A DNA stretch of 64,000 bases from Pomphorhynchus laevis (Eukaryota > Acanthocephala > Palaeacanthocephala > Echinorhynchida > Pomphorhynchidae), in contig WNNJ02001799.1 in NCBI GenBank assembly GCA_012934845.2, positions 1 through 64,000 of the forward strand. The letters run 5' to 3'. The notes under the pieces are model-generated. The model was given only the letters and a program-made list of their open reading frames with translations. It ran no database searches and had not been told where the DNA came from. The position numbers were made by a program, and so were the translations under genes. Within the stretch, counting starts at the first letter, position 1. Each line of letters opens with the position of its first letter. Shown one piece after another: positions 31,314-43,557 of this stretch.

Positions 31314-32440
31314 CAAATCAGCTAACTGAGTCTACTTATTTGATATAATTATAAAATAAACAAAACATAATAATGCTAAATCAAAATTTAATAATTAAAT
31401 AATAAAATTAATAATTGTTTTTAGATTTTCTATAATTTAAATCAAGTTAAAATAAAAAATTGAAATTTAAAATAAAAGTCATTTTTATGAATTGACTAAT
31501 AAATAACAGACGTTGTATCAGAATAAGAATTAGAGGTCATCAGGAGGAAACCGCTATGCTATCAGGTTTAGGCCCCTAACTCCTCTACCCAACATAGCAG
31601 CGGGGCCAAATACATGCTAATGATGTATTTTCTCTGATTGAATTTGATTATATAGTATCTTATTCTAATACAAAGTATATTATTTATTATCCATCCATAA
31701 AAATTTTCCGCTAATGATTTAAAATTTATTTTAAATATTATTGTGTTGATTTATATATTTTACTATTTTTTGTTTGATGGTATTTTTATAGTAATTTTAG
31801 TATAATTATAATAATATAATTATTATAATTTAAGAATTAATAATTAAATAATAATTAATAATTATAATTTAATATACTTCTAATATAATATTGATACTAG
31901 TTTTGATCCCGCAACCCTTATTACCGTAGATTGCGTTATTTTGAGTGCGAATGTTACCGTATCATAGTTAATTATACATGTTATTTTTACAATTTTAATA
32001 ATTAATAATTCTATAATTATACACGAGTGAACATCTGATCCATAATTATTTATATCTAAAGGATTGCTGTTAAACATTATTTTTCAAATAATTTTAATAA
32101 AATAAAAAAGGTACGGAAAGCGTTCAGTTTTTATATTAAAAATCGTACATGCAAATTATAATTATAATATTTATAATATATACATAGCAGTTGTCATGAT
32201 GCCTCTAATAATTATTCTGATGCATCGTCTGTTATTTATAAGTCAATTCATAAAGATTAATTTTTATTTTAAATTTCAAATTTATATTTTAACTTTATAT
32301 AAATTATATAAAATCTTATATAATTATTTAATATTTATAATTATTTATTATTTAATTATTTATAATTATTTGAATTTTATTCATCATCATTTTTAATTTA
32401 TAAATATAAAATACGTAGACTCAGTTAGCTAATCTGATGT
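31314..32440. mobile_element. 1.1-kb long-terminal-inverted-repeat element, non-coding
   Basis: Left end CAGCTAACTGAGTCTAC (31,318) is matched by GTAGACTCAGTTAGCTAA at 32,415-32,432. Subterminal inverted blocks extend the similarity to about 210 bp per side: GAATTGACTAATAAATAACAG (left, 31,490, first 20 bases shared in complement) against CTGTTATTTATAAGTCAATTC (right, 32,209). The interior holds no transposase; frames at 31,880-32,077 and 32,196-32,396 are simple AT-rich translations. It also contains a unit of the 200-230 bp repeat at 31,430-31,690, so that dispersed repeat may be a piece of this family. A target duplication is not evident. Confidence 0.55.
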
Positions 32441-33530
32441 ATTGATAGATTATTTTTGATTGAATCGAAAGGCCATACCAAGCAAATGCAAATTGAATTT
32501 ATTTTCAATATTTTGACAAATCTGTCATAATCAAACAATATTCTTAAAATTTATTGAATATTAAATTATATATTTAATTATTATATTTAATAATTAAATA
32601 TAATATATAATTAAATAATAATAATTATTATATTTAATTATTTAATATTCAATAATATTAAATTTATTGACACATTAGTGATGTCACTATAGTATTATAC
32701 CGGACTAATTGGGTTCAAATGCTACAAATAGCATATCGATGAAACAACTTTATGAAGATAACCCTTTACAAATAAATATATTAAAGAATATATCAAATTA
32801 AATATTATAACGTCATCAAACATAACCATTAAAATGAATTGTTTTATATGAGTTGTCTTAAATAATATATCTAGAAAAACACGCTTTTTGATTGTCATAG
32901 ACAATCGTGTTTTTGTAGTCGAAACATATTATTGCATGCAGAGGATAAAAACGTTAACTGGTGAAATGCAAAGTTTAGCTTATCATCGCATTGAAAACGA
33001 CTGATAGATTTTTTTATGGATCACTCAACAAATCCTGTGCTTATATTCTGTTCTTCGCGTCGATCAAATTAAGTCTAAATTTAGTTCCACAAATTTGAGA
33101 GTGAAAAACACGCAAATTAAATATGTCTTAAACTCCAAATTTAATTTGTTTTCGATTTAATGTCTTGAATAATCTCACCTTTGAGATAATTATGTGTGAT
33201 TGGGTAAAAGAACTGGATAATTACGTAGAGCATGTTAATAAACTGACTGTATTGAACTGTTTCCGGCAAACATAGTCCTTTTCACATTAACTTTAGCTAA
33301 GTTTGAAATAATTACTTAACGATATCCCTAATAACGTAGTAACATTGAATTTAAACGTATCTCTTTTCACCCTCATGCATGCAGTTGAATGTAAAATGAT
33401 TGATTAATAAATCTACGATAAATTAATTTGAGTTTGCTGGTAAAGCAAACTCGTCTTTTTACTTTTGTTGTGCAATTCAGTCATACATTTTTATTTCGAG
33501 CGAATACAACTTACATTTTAATGTGATTTC
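32441..33530. other. AT-rich DNA with hairpins, no gene
   Basis: 32,545-32,665 is an AT-only palindrome flanked by TTGAATATTAAAT/ATTTAATATTCAA. GATTGTCATAGACAATC (32,890) and GAGTTTGCT...AAGCAAACTC (33,429-33,451) form short hairpins, the latter followed by a T run. The minus frame 32,722-32,904 is not convincing as a gene. Everything here recurs in copy 2. Confidence 0.55.
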
Positions 33531-33785
33531 GATCACATACTATCGATTGTTTGTTCTGCATTTATAAGGGAATCCTAAAATAAATGTCATCTTGACCCTT
33601 TTTTAGTAAAATTTGAAACAAATTAATTTCAACTATATATTAATAACGCTTTTCCGTTTTTAATATGCATTCGATCAATACTATCGATTGTTTGTTCTGC
33701 ATTTATAAGGGAATCCTAAAATAAATGTCATATTGACCTATTATTTAATAAGTTTTTTAGAAGAAATATTAATTTCAACTATCTG
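33531..33785 (+). repeat. Two-copy tandem repeat, 141-bp period
   Basis: CTATCGATTGTTTGTTCTGC followed by ATTTATAAGGGAATCCTAAA occurs at 33,540 and 33,681. Both are followed by ATAAATGTCAT(C/A)TTGACC and by AATTTCAACTAT. Also present at 47,389-47,643 in copy 2. Confidence 0.8.
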
Positions 33786-34176
33786 AATATTGATATGTTA
33801 ATATTAAAATATTGAACATTAAAATATTGAATATTAAAATACAGAATTAATATATAGTTTTGTAGACTATTTATGTCCACTTGAAAAAATAGTAGATTTA
33901 TATAAAATAGTGGATATGTTCTAGTTGAACATATCTACATAATTTATACCTTCTAAATAAATTTAAAAGCAGAAATATCTCAATCTTTAAAAAACTTGAA
34001 ACCCAATATTTCCTGTGTGTAATAAGATACAATATTTATTCTTCTTATTCCAGAATAGTAAGAGTAACTCCCTTGTAATATCTTATTTTATCGATATTGA
34101 CTGATCTACGTCTTATGTTATGATATTGGACAATTCAGTAGACGTTAAAGAGATTAATTTTCGTTATCTCGGGCAA
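33786..34176. other. AT-rich DNA up to the duplication junction
   Basis: No gene. It ends at CTCGGGCAA, after which copy 2 starts. In copy 2 the same sequence runs instead into the LINE at 48,035. Confidence 0.6.
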
Positions 34177-34817
34177 CAATATTATAAAATTTAAACTAAA
34201 ATTTAAAAATTCAAATTTCAAATTTCAAATTCATTTAAATTCGAACTTACATAAACAATACAACAAAGACCGATTCTATAATGTCATAGTGCAATTTTTA
34301 ATAAATAGTGATTTACTTTCAATAAATAGTTATTTTTAAAAAACATGAGATCATCGCGACCCTGAATTCTTTTGCTTATCCTCTTATTTCTCTTTTGTAA
34401 AATACAGCTTGAAGTTTATACTATATAAACGAGCAAATTCATGACAAATTTAATATTATGCAGTAAATATAACAGTAAGCTTATAGAGATGTATATGGAT
34501 AAAATTGAGCATTTTAAGTTTATATTTCGATATAATTTAGATAAATCTGAATTTTAGCATCAAATAATAGATTATTTTTGTAGTAGCAAAATAAAACAAA
34601 CGTATGCAATTACGTTAACAATAAATATAAAATTACGTCTATTAACTATGATTTGCAAGGTGGTAAATATATCTCTGTAAAACTGTAATTCAAATATCTG
34701 TTGCACATAATACTTTTAAAAATATCAGTTAATTATCATGTGCGTTACCGGCGTTTAAATTTAAATATAAATTATAAAAGATATATTATCCGACCGCTCG
34801 GTGTATCAACGTAAACC

Positions 34818-35773
34818 GTCTATATGTGGTTTTAGTTGATCAGTAAAACTTCTACAGCTATACTGCTCCACAACTTATGTTACACACACGATTATTCAGA
34901 CCAATACGGTTTTTGACGTTTCCCTCGCATCAACACCTGACTTCGCATCGTATAATCCCATTCTTGAACCTACTCTCACACACACTCCTCGTTCAACTAC
35001 GAATCGAACTTACATTAATATTCATCATCCTAACAGTGCAAACGGTAAAGCTTTTCATCTCGTACCTCTTATTTCATGTTCCTCCCCCCATCTAAATACC
35101 TCTCATATATCATTCTTCACTTCACATACTCCTTACTCTACCTCCTCCGTATCACTTCTCAATATTTTATCTTCTTCCGTCAAAATCATCTCTTGTAACA
35201 TCTCCGATTAACTGATTCAACACTCAACTTCTGTCTCAATGCTTTAACCTATCTTGATTCTCCATATAGCACCCCTGTCATTCCCACTTCTACCTGATCT
35301 TCTGCATATCCTCCTACCAGCTCTGTAATTTCACCACTTTCACGTAATCGTTTTCCTTCGCCCGATCGCTGTATTATCATATCTAATTAAAGCTTTCCGA
35401 ATTTGCTTCTCCACAATCTCGCCTTGATGATGTATCTGCTTTCAGGTCTATCCTAGCAACCATTCTTTTTGGTGATAATCCATCCAATCTTCATCTAATA
35501 TTGTTCCTTTATCTTTTATCGTTTAAACTCATCTAAATATAATCATCTAAGTTCTCCACTCCTATAAATCGTTTTCCGATATAGTTCGGATGCTTCCTAG
35601 GTACTCCCCCAACGTTTTAAAAGTATTACCTCTTCATCTACTTGTCGTATCTTTCCTGACCGCTCTCCTCTGATATTGCCCAGCTCAATTGAGATCGCAT
35701 TGAGAAAACATTGTGAAACAAACGGCGATAATCCCTCTCAATCCGTCAAATCAACATAAATTTTCATTTCGTA
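34818..35773 (+). pseudogene. CR1-like ORF1 remnant, divergent version
   Basis: In one phase it reads TPDFASYNPILEPTLTHTP and NGKAFHLVPLISCSS, which parallel copy 1 only loosely. The 72-codon frame 34,877-35,095 is another phase of the same region. It includes sequence around 35,600-35,710 (GCTCTCCTCTGATATTGCCC) absent from copy 1. It appears to come from a different family member. Confidence 0.5.
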
Positions 35774-37957
35774 CGCACGAAGCCAAAAATCCGATGGCGT
35801 CCCGTCTCTCCCCTATTCTTATTTGCTAGTCGATCTCGCTCCTGAACATACTTTTCGTCTTTTTAAACACTCGCTTCATTATTCATAAAGCTAATCTGCT
35901 CCTTGATATCTTCGATCAATTATCTATCAATATTTTTTGCATTATCAAATCTTGGAATCCTGGCACTGACGATCTCGCTATTCGTCGTCTATGTCGCTCT
36001 GGTTGTCCTCTAGTTGAATCAGCTCATCCAATTGTCTCTTCCACATCTACTTCTACTAATAAATTTCGACATTGCTGCAAATGCTTGTCACCAGAAGTCT
36101 CTACGTAAAATTAATTCTAACATCCATTCCATCTCGTTCGAATTGCTCATATGCAGATCATCAAATCCTTCCTCTCTCGAACTTGTAATTGTATACCGTC
36201 CAGGCTCAGCTACCCCTCACGTGACTACCACTCGGTGACATTTATATTCGTATTTATTGCCCGACTGACTCTGACTCTATCACTCTGACTAATATTTTTT
36301 CTGATTTTAAAATAAATGATTTTCAACAAGCTCCACTCATATTCTCGACGGTGCTCTTGATTTCATTGCTGCTCCCAACTGCTTCAATGCATATACTTTC
36401 TTGTCAATTACTAATCTTGGTTTATACGATCATTTCCTTGTCACTCTTAATCTTACTCGTCTCCATCCTTTTTCTCCGCCTCCAAAATTAGCTAATCGAA
36501 GTCGACCCAGGAAATTTCTCGAAATCTCGATTCTCTCCGCATCCTTACTCAATTATTTACTCTTTTCACTTCCACTTAAATATATTTTTCCCGATGATCT
36601 CTGCATTCTGTTTGATTCTGAAATTACGGCTATTCTAAATCACCTTCTGCCTAGTCGATCACGAAGTTTTCAGCTTTGCGCCATGCTCCCAAATTCTATT
36701 CCGACTGTAGTCTTTTTAGCGTCGACTCCGTCACTCTTTTCGTGTGTTTAATCGCTTTCAAAAACGTTCTCTAAACTCACTCACTCAAAATCTCCGTGCT
36801 TCCTATATTTCGATCATCCGTCCCTATCTCATTCTCATGCGTACTAAACGTACTCTCTTTTGGCGAAATCAACTCGAGTCATCATCTAACTCTAAATCTC
36901 ATTGGATATTAAATTTAATTTAATATTATATTTAATTTCACGATGATATACACCTTGTAACATAAATCCTAATGAATTTTCTTCTTATCTGCAATCTAAG
37001 CTATCTAATTTACTTTCCCTTCTATTCATATGTCCTTGTACCGTATTTTCTCTAAATACTTCCCTCCCAAAGATATTCCACCTTCTTTCTGATTCGCCTG
37101 ATAAAGTTTTTTTCAGTTTTTCTGTAATTACCTAATAAAACCTCTCCTTCTGATCCAATTCCCACTCAATTGCTTAAAAGTATCTGCTCCTCTATTTCAT
37201 CCTTTCTAACCACATTGTTCAACTTGCCTATACGTAGCCAAATATTTCCTTCCAGCTGAAAATGCGACAGTGTTCGTCCTCCACCCAAAAAGCAATATCT
37301 CAACCTTTTACTACCATCTTCGCACCGTTCTATCTCACTTCTGCCAACCCTCTCTATGCTCTTTGAGCGTCTTGTTTTCAAGCAAATAATGTTTATCTCT
37401 TTTCATCCAACTTATTTCCTCCCTTCTCAGCTGTTTTTCGCTCTAATCACTCTATTGAAATGGTATGTCTTCCAACTCTAAATCTTATTGGAAAATCTTA
37501 AACTCAATTCTTTCACGATCATCTACTTCTTGTAATATAAATCCTGATGAATTTTCTTCTTATCTACAAACTAAGCTATCTAATTTACTTTCCCTACTAC
37601 CCATAGCCCCTTGTACCCACTCTTCTCTTTAAATACTTCCCTCCCAGAACTATTCCACCTTCTTCCCGTTTCATCTGATGAAGTTTCTTCGGTTCTGCTA
37701 TCATTACCTAACAAAACCTCTCCTTCTGACCCAATTCCCACTCACTTGCTTAAAAATATCTGCTCCTCTATCTTACCCTTCCTAACCACATTGTTCAACT
37801 CGTCCATCCGTAGCCGTACATTTCCTTCCATCTGGAAATGCGCCACTGTTCGTCCTCTCATCAAAAAGCAATCTCTCGACTCTTCACTACCATCTTCGTA
37901 CCGTCCTATTTCACTTCTCCCAACTCTTTCTAAACTCCTTGAGCGTCAGGATTTACT

Positions 37958-38169
37958 CGAGATGAGTAAGTCGTTATAAACTTAAAGACATGCAATTTCG
38001 GTAGAGTAATTAGAACGAAAAGCCGCTTGGAATTGAGGAAATAAGTTAGAGGAAAAGAGATATATATATCTTTTCCTCTAACTTATTTCCTCCATTCCAA
38101 GCCGCTTTTCGTTCTAATTACTCTACCGAAATTGCATGTCTTTAAGTTTATAACGACTTACTCATCTCG
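37958..38169. repeat. 212-bp palindrome, copy 2
   Basis: Counterpart of 17,789-18,000. The centre reads GAGATATATATATC where copy 1 has GATATATATATATC. Confidence 0.9.
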
Positions 38170-38279
38170 AAAAATCAAAAATTATACAATGTCATAGTTT
38201 TCTCTTGATATATCATCTGCTTAAGACATCGACGATCACTCGATTCTTCTCCATCGTTTTCGTCATGATTATGACTTAT

Positions 38280-38819
38280 TGTATTTGATTGCATCTGTGA
38301 TCTGAAATTTTCCAAATGTGGCACGATATTATCCTCACAGGTATTGATCTTATTTTTGATACAGCAGGACGCTACTAATCAGTCTGGGTGGGTCTCATCA
38401 GCTGCTGACCCAGACCTACATTTCACGTGAAAACTATGACATTTCAGTGTCATAGTTTTCTCTTGATATATCATCTGCTTTAGACATCGACGATCACTCG
38501 ATTCTTCTCCATCGTTTTCGTCATGATTATGACTTACTGTATTTGATTGCATCTGTGAGCTGAAATTTTCCAAATGTGGCACGATATTATCCTCATAGGT
38601 ATTGATCTTATTTTTGATACAGCAGGACGCTACTAATCAGTCTGGGTGGGTCTCATCAGCTGCTGACCCAGACCTACATTTCACGTTTCGACCCTTATTA
38701 TCTGCTTTCTCCGTTGACTGATGCTGATCGGATTTGAACTCAGGACGTCTGTATCGTGATTCAACGCAACATCCACTAAGCTGGCTGCTCCAGTGGTGTA
38801 GATATACATTTCTGTATAT
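38280..38819 (-). mobile_element. SINE partial copy and SINE left arm, copy 2
   Basis: Counterparts of 18,111-18,257 and 18,371-18,650. Near 38,699 the sequence GACCCTTATT restores perfect complementarity to the right arm (AATAAGGGTC), unlike copy 1. Confidence 0.7.
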
Positions 38820-38868
38820 TACTTTTGGTAGGGGATCGTATTCTAACGATCTATTAGAAACCTACCCG

Positions 38869-39122
38869 ATATACAGAAATGTATATCTACACCACTGGAA
38901 CAGCCAGCTTAGTGGATGTTGCGTTGAATCACGATACAGACGTCCTGAGTTCAAATCCGATCAGCATCAGTCAACGGAGAAAGCAGATAATAAGGGTCGA
39001 AACGTGAAATGTAGGTCTGGGTCAGCAGCTGATGAGACCCACCCAGACTGATTAGTAGCGTCCTGCTATATCAAAAATAAGATCAATACCTGTGAGGATA
39101 ATATCGTGCCACAATCGGAAAA
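38869..39122 (+). mobile_element. SINE right arm, copy 2
   Basis: Counterpart of 18,700-18,953 with the same A-box-like and B-box-like motifs. It has CAGCAGCTGATGAG where copy 1 has CAGCAGATGATGAG, again making the arms fully complementary here. Confidence 0.7.
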
Positions 39123-40282
39123 ATTATGACTTATCTTTACCCACTGTAGCTTGGTTTTTTCATATCTATCAAACCGAACATTTTTGAATCTGTTTTAACT
39201 CTTCTCTTTCTCATCCTTCTTCCATCTCGTCCGGTGTTCGACAAGGATCCGTATTAGGTCCCTTGCATTTCTATATTCTTCTCGGTGACTTGTCTTCGAT
39301 TTCCCATACATTTTACTTCCATGTTATGCAATATGCTGATGACATTATCATCTATGTTCATGCACCTGCTTATCGTACTCATGATCTTAGTGTTTCTACT
39401 TCCAACTGTCTTGCCTTAATTTTCAATCATCTTTATTACCTTCGTATAACACTGAACCCTAATAAATTCAAAATTATGTGAATCATTCCTAGACTCATCG
39501 GCTTAGAACCTCCCTCCGTATTATTAAATTCTACAATTCTTCCTATCGTTGGTTATCTCGTTTTCCATTCGACTTCTATTTCGCCAACCGACTTTTACTT
39601 AAACTTTCGTTCAGGATAAATAATGCTCGTCTACCTTGATTATCCGTAACCTCCGTCAAATTCGTAGATTGATTCGTTTCCCTTGTTGCATGACTCTTAT
39701 ATATTCTCATTTTCTCAAAACTCCCTCTTAGTCTATTTTCCAACTCACCTAAATACACTCTTCTTCCTTTACAACACATCGTCAACACATTCGTCCGAAT
39801 TTTCCTCGTTTTCGTCGTTTTGATCATACATCCCACCATCTTGCTTCTCTCAATTTGCCTACCATTCACTGTCGTGTTTAAATTCGCCTTCTTACTGTTT
39901 TTCGCCTTGTAACTTTTCATTTTCCTTCCTTTCTCAACCTACCTTTCCTCGACAAATCTCGTCCTCTTTACTGTTCCTTGCGTTCCCGTAATTCCATACT
40001 TTTACATGTCCCAAACTACTCTAGCTTTTTTGGCTTCCGCTCCTTCCTTGTGGCTGCTCTTTTCTCTGGAATCATCTGCATATTCATATACGCCAATCAA
40101 CCTCCATACTGTGCTTCAAACGTCAAAATCGATCAAATTTAAACAATTTAACTAATTTATCTATATGATTTTTGCGGTGTTTTTTAGTTAGTTAGTGAAC
40201 TTGCGATCGTGCAGCTGACAAGCATTTGCTGCGTTAAATAATTTGTTATTGTTATATTATTATATTATTATTGTATGCTTAA

Positions 40283-41504
40283 GTGCTAAAATGCAAAAAA
40301 AATCAAAAAATTAGCGTCGAGTTGCACGTCGGTGCTTCAAATAAAAACGGTTTTCCAGCAAAAATGATTTCGAATTCCAGTTATTCAGACGACAAAAAGG
40401 TAACAACCAGTCATATTCAACCTAGTAGAAAGGTAAGTCACGTTTCGATTATTCCTATTGAAGGAGAATTACTACCCCTACCCCCAAAATGGTAAATATG
40501 GGGATTATAACTATAAAAAAGCATCTTGAGAGGCATATGCTTTTAAATTGTTTTCTACGTGATTTTACATCAACTAAAAAGAATAAAGTGATATATAATT
40601 CAATCCGTTATAACGAACTTGGTATACGAATATCTTTTACATCCCAAGAGATCCTGGTGAGTTACAATAATTTTTTTGACAAGCACTTTACAGATATCGC
40701 ATCTTTTGAGTGTAAGCCTATTATGGCATCCCTCAAGATTACGAATTTGCCTTCCCATCTTGATGAGGAAGACATCAAGCTGTTAAAAAATTTGGACAAG
40801 TTATTCAACGTCCGCCCCCTGTTGGATAGGAACGGTTTTCCGCTTTACATTAGGTTTCTGCACGGCTGCCTTGGGGCAGACAAAACTTTTGGAGAAAAGT
40901 TCCTGTAACCCTTTTATGGGGTTTTATCTACGTTTCAGAATTGTGAGCAAAGAAGAATACACCTACCCCCACTGTAGCAGGTGTCATAAGTGGGGGCACT
41001 GGGCCTCTAGTTGCTCCCTCCCTGCTACATGTAGGGTGTGTGGCTCATCTTCCTGTCTTGATAATACAGCGTGGAAAAAGTGCTCGGCCCAATGTGCTTG
41101 CTTCAATTGCGGTTGGCCACACCCTGCATAAATCCGAAAATGGGTGACTGTCAAACAGTACCTAAATAAGTTCTTCACTTCAGGCTCCAAGATCACTAAA
41201 TCATTCGCCGATGCAGTGGCCTCCTCGCCCCCAGTAGCTTGAAAAGCATGACGGGTTCTGAGCTGATATAGTTACTGGACCTCAGCAATGCAGAAAGTAA
41301 GAAGCAGACAGAACAGCTTGTCCAGTCACTTCTCTCGGCTATACTCCAGTCTCCGCCAATTTCAGCTTGCTCTGTTGCGCCATCTTCCAAAAAAGAGGGG
41401 GCTTCGGCCAATTCAGTCTATTCTCTAAAGCTAGGAAATATGATTAAGGACAAGTCTAAAAACCGGGGAAATGAGGACATTGCCCAGGGGCAAGTGTCGG
41501 GAAC
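40283..41504 (+). pseudogene. I-like ORF1, copy 2, broken
   Basis: Frames 40,283-40,495, 40,489-40,908 and 40,871-41,131 are identical in translation to copy 1, including the zinc knuckle CSRCHKWGHWASSC. It has the same frame breaks. Confidence 0.8.
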
Positions 41505-41508
41505 GGCA

Positions 41509-43557
41509 ACCTTCCTGCACCTAGCTCTGCCTAGGTTGGCAATCCCCCAATCCACCATCTCGAGTAGATATGCAGATCTTATAGTCTTTCAGGAGACGCG
41601 GTATATCCGTCTCACCCAGGACATTACTTGATTTATTCCAAAGCATATTTGTTCCCACTATACTCCGTACATAACCCCACCTCACTCCTCTTCATCTCAA
41701 GAACTCTTGACCTTACTTAAATGCTCATTAAGGTCATCCCTCCTATTAAATTACTCGTGCCCAGCCATGTCTTATTTGGTAGTTTCACTCAGTAAGAACG
41801 GTAAACGCTTCAGTCTAGCCAATGTCTACATCCGTCCAGGAGAGATTCACAAGAACCGTGACCTCCTGGATAGTATTATTGACAGCGGCTATGACATGAT
41901 ACTGGGGGACTTCAACGACAGAACTTGTCGTTGGATCAACGCAGCACTTCGCAAAGATAAGAACGGTTATCTTATTCACAAACCACCGCCCCCTACCTTC
42001 ATTGCACATTACAAATTCTATCCTCGACATTTTACTGCTTCACTCGAGATGGTTTTTAAACCACTCTGTACGGAGCAGTCGCACCAACAACTGTCCACCT
42101 CTCATGACCTAATTCGTTGGAAGATTGAGGGAGATACGTTGCTTCGAAGGAGGTTTCACTTTGATCCGATCAGAGTAGCCTTCTTTCAGGCGGCTATCCA
42201 ACTCTTTCCCATAATAGGAAATGCGAGTTTAACCGAATTTAATACCTACCTCTTCTTCGCAAGCTACCGCGATTTATCGACTACCTATAAAGGTCGCATT
42301 TTCAATCCCACTCCGACAAAACTCAAGGTCCTAGCTAAATTGCTGAACCTTCCTAATCTCTCTGCTTCCGCCAGACAGGCCCTCTCGAATGAATACTGGA
42401 GCACTAGATATAGGTTCCAGCTGAGTAGGGATAGGACGAGTATTGCTCGTCTTAATCCTTCTCAGTCTTCCTTTTGGAAGATTTTCAAGAAGGAGTTTGC
42501 TTGTTGGAAGATAGGACTTTGGTTGGCTAGGTAAGATATGCCTTGAAAAAGTTTTAGAGGCACTAGCCCTACACAACTATAGAGCCACGCAATCACCTCA
42601 GCCAATCCCGCTTTGGAGGGACTTCAGGAGTAGGGATCTATCTGTTACGGATATCCTTAACTCCCGGGGGTCCACTTCCAGGCACCTCCAAATCCTTCGC
42701 TCCACTTCGTTCTCGGGTCTGTCAGCTTTTGACTGCCGATCATAGAAGGGAGGTGGCCGTCACAATGCTTTTAGCCTCACCATCCGATGTAGCAGGCATC
42801 AATATTAGTAAGAGTTTTTATTCCTAAGATTAAATCCTGCTCATGTCCTAAAGACCTGCGACCCATTTTGATTCAAAATGCCCTCGTGTCGATTTACTAA
42901 ACAGCGCTTGCGCGTAAAATCCGCGACCATTTAAGTAGGCGTAATTTGATCCCAGCAGGTTTTCATCGGTTCGTCAAAGGTCTCCCGGTTTATTTAGCAG
43001 TAGGTGAGTTGGATCAGTTTTGTCGGGAGAATAGCCATCGCCTAGTTGAGGCTGTTTTCCTTGACTTTTCTGCTGCATTTGACCGCATCTCCATTCCTTT
43101 TGTGATCTATTCTCTCAGGTCCCTCGGGTTGTCAGCGAGAATTGTGAACAGGGTGGAGATCCTGCTGTACACTAAGAGGTTTTATTATGAAGACGACCCT
43201 GATGAACTTCAGTTCTACCCTACTACAAATGTGCCTCAAGGTTCACCTTTTTCTCCTATCTTATATCTCGCTGTCTCTATCAACCTATTCAAAATATTTA
43301 AACGCGAACAACGTCTAGTGGTTTACGCTGATGACTCCACAGCCCTGTTCACTGGACACAGGTGTAAAGACGTAGTCTCTGACATCAGCCGCTTCTTTTT
43401 AAGATTAAAAGACCAGTTACCCGAATCCAATCTTGTTTCAAACTCCGCAAAATCGCAAGTGGTCGTCTTTCATGGCACCCCTGCAACAAAGCAAAATCTT
43501 AAGAGATTAGCAATCTCTGCACTCTCCTCCATATTTGCCTCTGAACCACTCATTACC
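41509..43557 (+). pseudogene. I-like ORF2, copy 2, longer endonuclease-linker frame
   Basis: The frame 41,707-42,534 (275 codons) joins endonuclease (GDFNDRT, TSHDLIRW) to the linker (TTYKGRIFNPTPTKLK, SFWKIFKKEFACWK) without the frameshift that ends copy 1 at 22,164. The linker wording in this patch is closer to the minus-strand I-like elements than copy 1 is. RT is in 42,946-43,569 with motif A (DFSAAFDRISIP), PQGSPFSP and YADD. It is still not one continuous ORF2. Confidence 0.8.

Larger units (their letters stand above)
14110..34176 (+). repeat. Segmental tandem duplication, copy 1 (20.07 kb)
   Basis: 14,110-24,971 recurs at 34,177-45,135, and 31,366-34,176 recurs at 45,225-48,034, in the same order and orientation. 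The end of copy 1 (ending CTCGGGCAA) joins the start of copy 2 (CAATATTATAA) directly at 34,176/34,177. Across most of the length I see only isolated differences. Two exceptions are a strongly diverged tract at 14,750-15,604 and a patch at about 22,083-22,375. Copy 1 also contains 24,972-31,365, which copy 2 lacks. Confidence 0.9.
35869..40134 (+). pseudogene. CR1-like ORF2 (endonuclease and RT), copy 2, broken
   Basis: Same segments and lesions as copy 1: endonuclease frames 36,014-36,238 and 36,401-36,751 (GLYDHFLVTL), RT start 37,611-37,979 (LPSSYRPISLL, where copy 1 has LPFSYRP) and the YADD segment 39,263-39,481. Shared lesions show they predate the duplication. Confidence 0.75.
34807..40194 (+). 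mobile_element. CR1-like LINE, copy 2
   Basis: Counterpart of 14,740-20,025, carrying the same internal duplication, palindrome and SINE complex. Its first 950 bp differ from copy 1 by roughly one base in five, plus an extra block of about 100 bp, while flanks on both sides are nearly identical. Confidence 0.8.
40195..43557 (+). mobile_element. I-like LINE, copy 2, 3'-truncated
   Basis: Counterpart of 20,026-23,392 with the same truncation point, so the truncation predates the duplication. Differences cluster in 42,252-42,540. Confidence 0.85.

Noticed and set aside
31880-32396. Frames at 31,880-32,077 and 32,196-32,396, preserved in copy 2 at 45,738-46,254
   Set aside because: Their preservation follows from the recent duplication; composition is simple AT-rich DNA with no motif.
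33429-33460. Hairpin plus T run as a terminator
   Set aside because: No transcription unit can be assigned upstream; rho-independent terminators do not apply in a eukaryotic context.
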